A program made the position numbers and the translations under genes. A stretch of DNA of 15,025 nt, taken from assembly GCA_000431835.1 (NCBI GenBank), contig HF987949.1, positions 1 to 15,025 on the forward strand, in the 5' to 3' direction. Within the stretch, counting starts at the first letter, position 1. Each line of letters starts with the position of its first letter. This DNA is from Succinatimonas sp. CAG:777 (GTDB lineage Bacteria > Pseudomonadota > Gammaproteobacteria > Enterobacterales > Succinivibrionaceae). The notes under the pieces are model-generated. The model was given only the letters and a program-made list of their open reading frames with translations, had not been told where the DNA came from and made no database searches. Of the stretch, positions 13,301 through 15,025 are shown piece after piece.

Positions 13301-14015
13301 GGACTTAGTTGATGGAAAGTCAATTAGCTTTAAATTAAATGACTCCATGAACTATGACTGTTTATCTAAACATATACCAAATGATTTCTGGTCATTACTG
13401 TTGCATACAGGTTACTTAACTGTAGATTGGGATAAGACTGATACCTTAAATTCTGAAGACAGTAGCGCAGATGATATTGCAGTAAAACTGCCTAACTTAG
13501 AGATTAAAGATTGTTTTAGAGAAAATATTCAAAAAAGATTTAATAGTTTCTTTAAGAAAGATAATCTTGCTGACAAAATAGCCAATGCTTTGTTTATCGG
13601 TGACAGTGAATATGTACAAAGTCAACTGCGTACTTATCTAAAGAAATTCGTATCTATAAGAGACACTGCTACAAAAGCACCAAAAGAAAACTATTACCAC
13701 GGATTTTTAAACGGTGTCTTTACTAACTGCTCAAACGATTTTTTAACAGAATACCACTCTAACTATGAAGCAGGTGATGGCTATGCTGATATTACTTTTA
13801 AAAGTGAATATTCAGAAAAAGCTGTCATTATCGAGATAAAAGCAGCTCCTGTAGGCTCTGATTTAATTCCATTAAGCGAGAATGCAATAAAACAAGTAGA
13901 AAATAAAGACTATGCAGTTCCATTCTTGCAAAACAGCATGACTCAAAGTATCTTCGCCTATGGAATTGCATTTTCAGGAAAGAACTGTTTTGTTTCTGTA
14001 AAGAAGATAAAGTAG
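13197..14015 (+). CDS. PD-(D/E)XK nuclease domain part of the broken AAA-ATPase-like gene
   Basis: The 272-residue frame opens at TTG 13197, but homology in this frame already begins at 13170 (NFDFKQQ), so the TTG is a nominal start without a clear Shine-Dalgarno. The sequence is the normal C-terminal half of the family: linker, SVRDTATKAPKENYYHG-type motif (about 13650-13700), then the nuclease core with Asp 13788-13790 (ADITF), Glu 13833-13835 and Lys 13839-13841 (EIKAA). The catalytic residues are intact. It overlaps the upstream frame by 13 bp; expression would need internal initiation, coupling or a -1 shift, and the CAAAAG run at 13201-13206 is not a canonical slippery heptamer. Most likely it is the untranslated remnant of a split gene. 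The next gene starts 34 bp downstream. Confidence 0.75.
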   Translation: MSKVKANNYWATSTSSHAVYEYLGYLTDTDTQKMQDLVDGKSISFKLNDSMNYDCLSKHIPNDFWSLLLHTGYLTVDWDKTDTLNSEDSSADDIAVKLPNLEIKDCFRENIQKRFNSFFKKDNLADKIANALFIGDSEYVQSQLRTYLKKFVSIRDTATKAPKENYYHGFLNGVFTNCSNDFLTEYHSNYEAGDGYADITFKSEYSEKAVIIEIKAAPVGSDLIPLSENAIKQVENKDYAVPFLQNSMTQSIFAYGIAFSGKNCFVSVKKIK

Positions 14016-14049
14016 CAAAGAAAGTCCATAAGAATAGCAGGAATGAATA

Positions 14050-15025
14050 ATGAGCATTAAAGAATTCTTACCCTTACCGACAGGCAAAGATAACTTTGCA
14101 GAATTGAAAGATAAAAATCGCTATTACGTCGACAAGACCCCATACTTAAAACAAGTATTCGCTGTTGACGATGCTGATATCTTACTGTTCACAAGACCTA
14201 GACGTTTTGGTAAGACTCTGCTCATGAATATGTTTGAGTCTTTCTTAAATATTAACTATGAAAAGCCTGGTGATACCACTATTCATCAGAACTACTTTAA
14301 AGACACTAAGATATTTGATGACAAAGAGTTCTGTAAAAAGTACATGGGACAATTCCCTGTGCTCTCCATTACCTTAAAGGATGTTCAAGGGAAAAACTTT
14401 AAAGCAGCCTACTTAAAACTAGCTGAAGTTGTTTCAGCTAAAGCTAATGAATTTTACTTCTTAAAAAACAGTCCAAACTTAAACGATAAAGAAAAAGCCA
14501 AGTTTGATTTGCTGTGTGATGAGATGTATCTAAAAAGAGCAGATGAAGAAGCGCAGTCATATGCAACCTCAACAATCAAATCTTTAGTTTCAATGCTCTA
14601 TAGACACTTTAAGAAACAGGTATATGTCTTAATTGACGAGTATGATGTTCCTTTAGCTAAAGCACAGGCTAATGGCTACCATAAGGATATGGTTACTTTA
14701 ATGTCATCTTTCTTAGGTTTCTTAAAAGATCCTCAAAAAGATCCTGAAAAGAAGACTTCAATTATAAGTAAAGTCGTAATCACAGGCTGTTTAAAGGTTG
14801 CAAAGAACAGCATCTTTACTGGTGTAAATAATCTTACAGTAAATACTGTAATCTCCACAGATATGGATTTAACTGGAATCATTGGTTTTACCAAAGATGA
14901 AACATATAAGTTCTTAGAAGATTATGAGATGGATGATTATGCTACAGACGTTAAAAATAACTATGACGGTTATAAGTTCTGTGACAAAGAGATGTTCTGT
15001 CCATGGGATGTGGTAAATTTCATTA
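14050..15025 (+). CDS. AAA-ATPase-like / PD-(D/E)XK nuclease family protein, N-terminal part (runs off window)
   Basis: ATG 14050 with AGGA at 14039-14042 (7-nt spacer); the frame is open to the window end, 325 residues seen of an expected total well over 500. It starts MSIKEFLPLPTGKDNFAELK and carries the Walker-A-like RPRRFGKT (49-56) and a single Walker B VYVLIDEYDVPL (191-202, D196/E197), without the duplication of its neighbour. The later landmarks TGCLKVAKNSIFTGVNNL and CPWDVVNFI match the genes at 11884 and 1. It lacks the repeated promoter block, lies 34 bp behind the preceding gene and is probably cotranscribed with it. The nuclease domain should lie beyond 15025. Function is unknown; the family is multicopy here. 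Confidence 0.85.
   Translation, partial: MSIKEFLPLPTGKDNFAELKDKNRYYVDKTPYLKQVFAVDDADILLFTRPRRFGKTLLMNMFESFLNINYEKPGDTTIHQNYFKDTKIFDDKEFCKKYMGQFPVLSITLKDVQGKNFKAAYLKLAEVVSAKANEFYFLKNSPNLNDKEKAKFDLLCDEMYLKRADEEAQSYATSTIKSLVSMLYRHFKKQVYVLIDEYDVPLAKAQANGYHKDMVTLMSSFLGFLKDPQKDPEKKTSIISKVVITGCLKVAKNSIFTGVNNLTVNTVISTDMDLTGIIGFTKDETYKFLEDYEMDDYATDVKNNYDGYKFCDKEMFCPWDVVNFI

Overview
The window is AT-rich bacterial DNA with good Shine-Dalgarno sites (AGGAG type), sigma70-like -10 boxes and dense coding on both strands. No rRNA, tRNA, CRISPR array, integrase or transposase was seen. Low GC, together with several copies of one AAA-ATPase-like/PD-(D/E)XK gene family, suits a gut or rumen anaerobe. My best guess is a Succinivibrionaceae-type gammaproteobacterium, but taxonomy is inference and no marker gene is present.

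Layout. (1) Bases 1-948 hold the 3' end of an AAA-ATPase-like/PD-(D/E)XK nuclease gene that starts outside the window. (2) Bases 1088-10047 form a compact, divergently transcribed four-gene cassette. On the minus strand is a 793-aa protein that looks like a fused type I restriction methylase (HsdM) plus specificity (HsdS) polypeptide whose methylase motifs have decayed. On the plus strand are a small calcineurin-like metallophosphoesterase, a 1745-aa protein with two C-terminal AAA modules (the first with a broken Walker B, the second canonical) behind about 1,160 residues with no recognised domain, and a 103-aa unknown. The divergent promoter region carries an inverted repeat, and hairpins sit in both gene-to-gene gaps of the plus-strand operon. 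(3) Bases 10239-12184 hold an aldo/keto reductase gene trapped between two direct copies of the promoter plus first ~300 bp of an AAA-ATPase-like gene. The left copy is a truncated remnant that breaks into the reductase, so the two convergent reading frames end in each other's DNA. (4) Bases 11884-14015 are a second AAA-ATPase-like/PD-(D/E)XK gene with two internal tandem duplications. One (174 bp) is in frame and duplicates the Walker B segment; the other (131 bp) is out of frame and separates the ATPase part from the nuclease part. (5) From 14050 a third family member runs off the right edge.

How it may work (inference): the cassette pairs a DNA-recognition-like protein that probably cannot methylate with a large AAA+ machine, a phosphoesterase and a small partner. 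This is the composition expected of a defence or nucleic-acid surveillance system, and I cannot match it to a named one. The flanking nuclease family genes are full of duplications, truncations and mosaic junctions. They look like a recombination-prone zone around the cassette.
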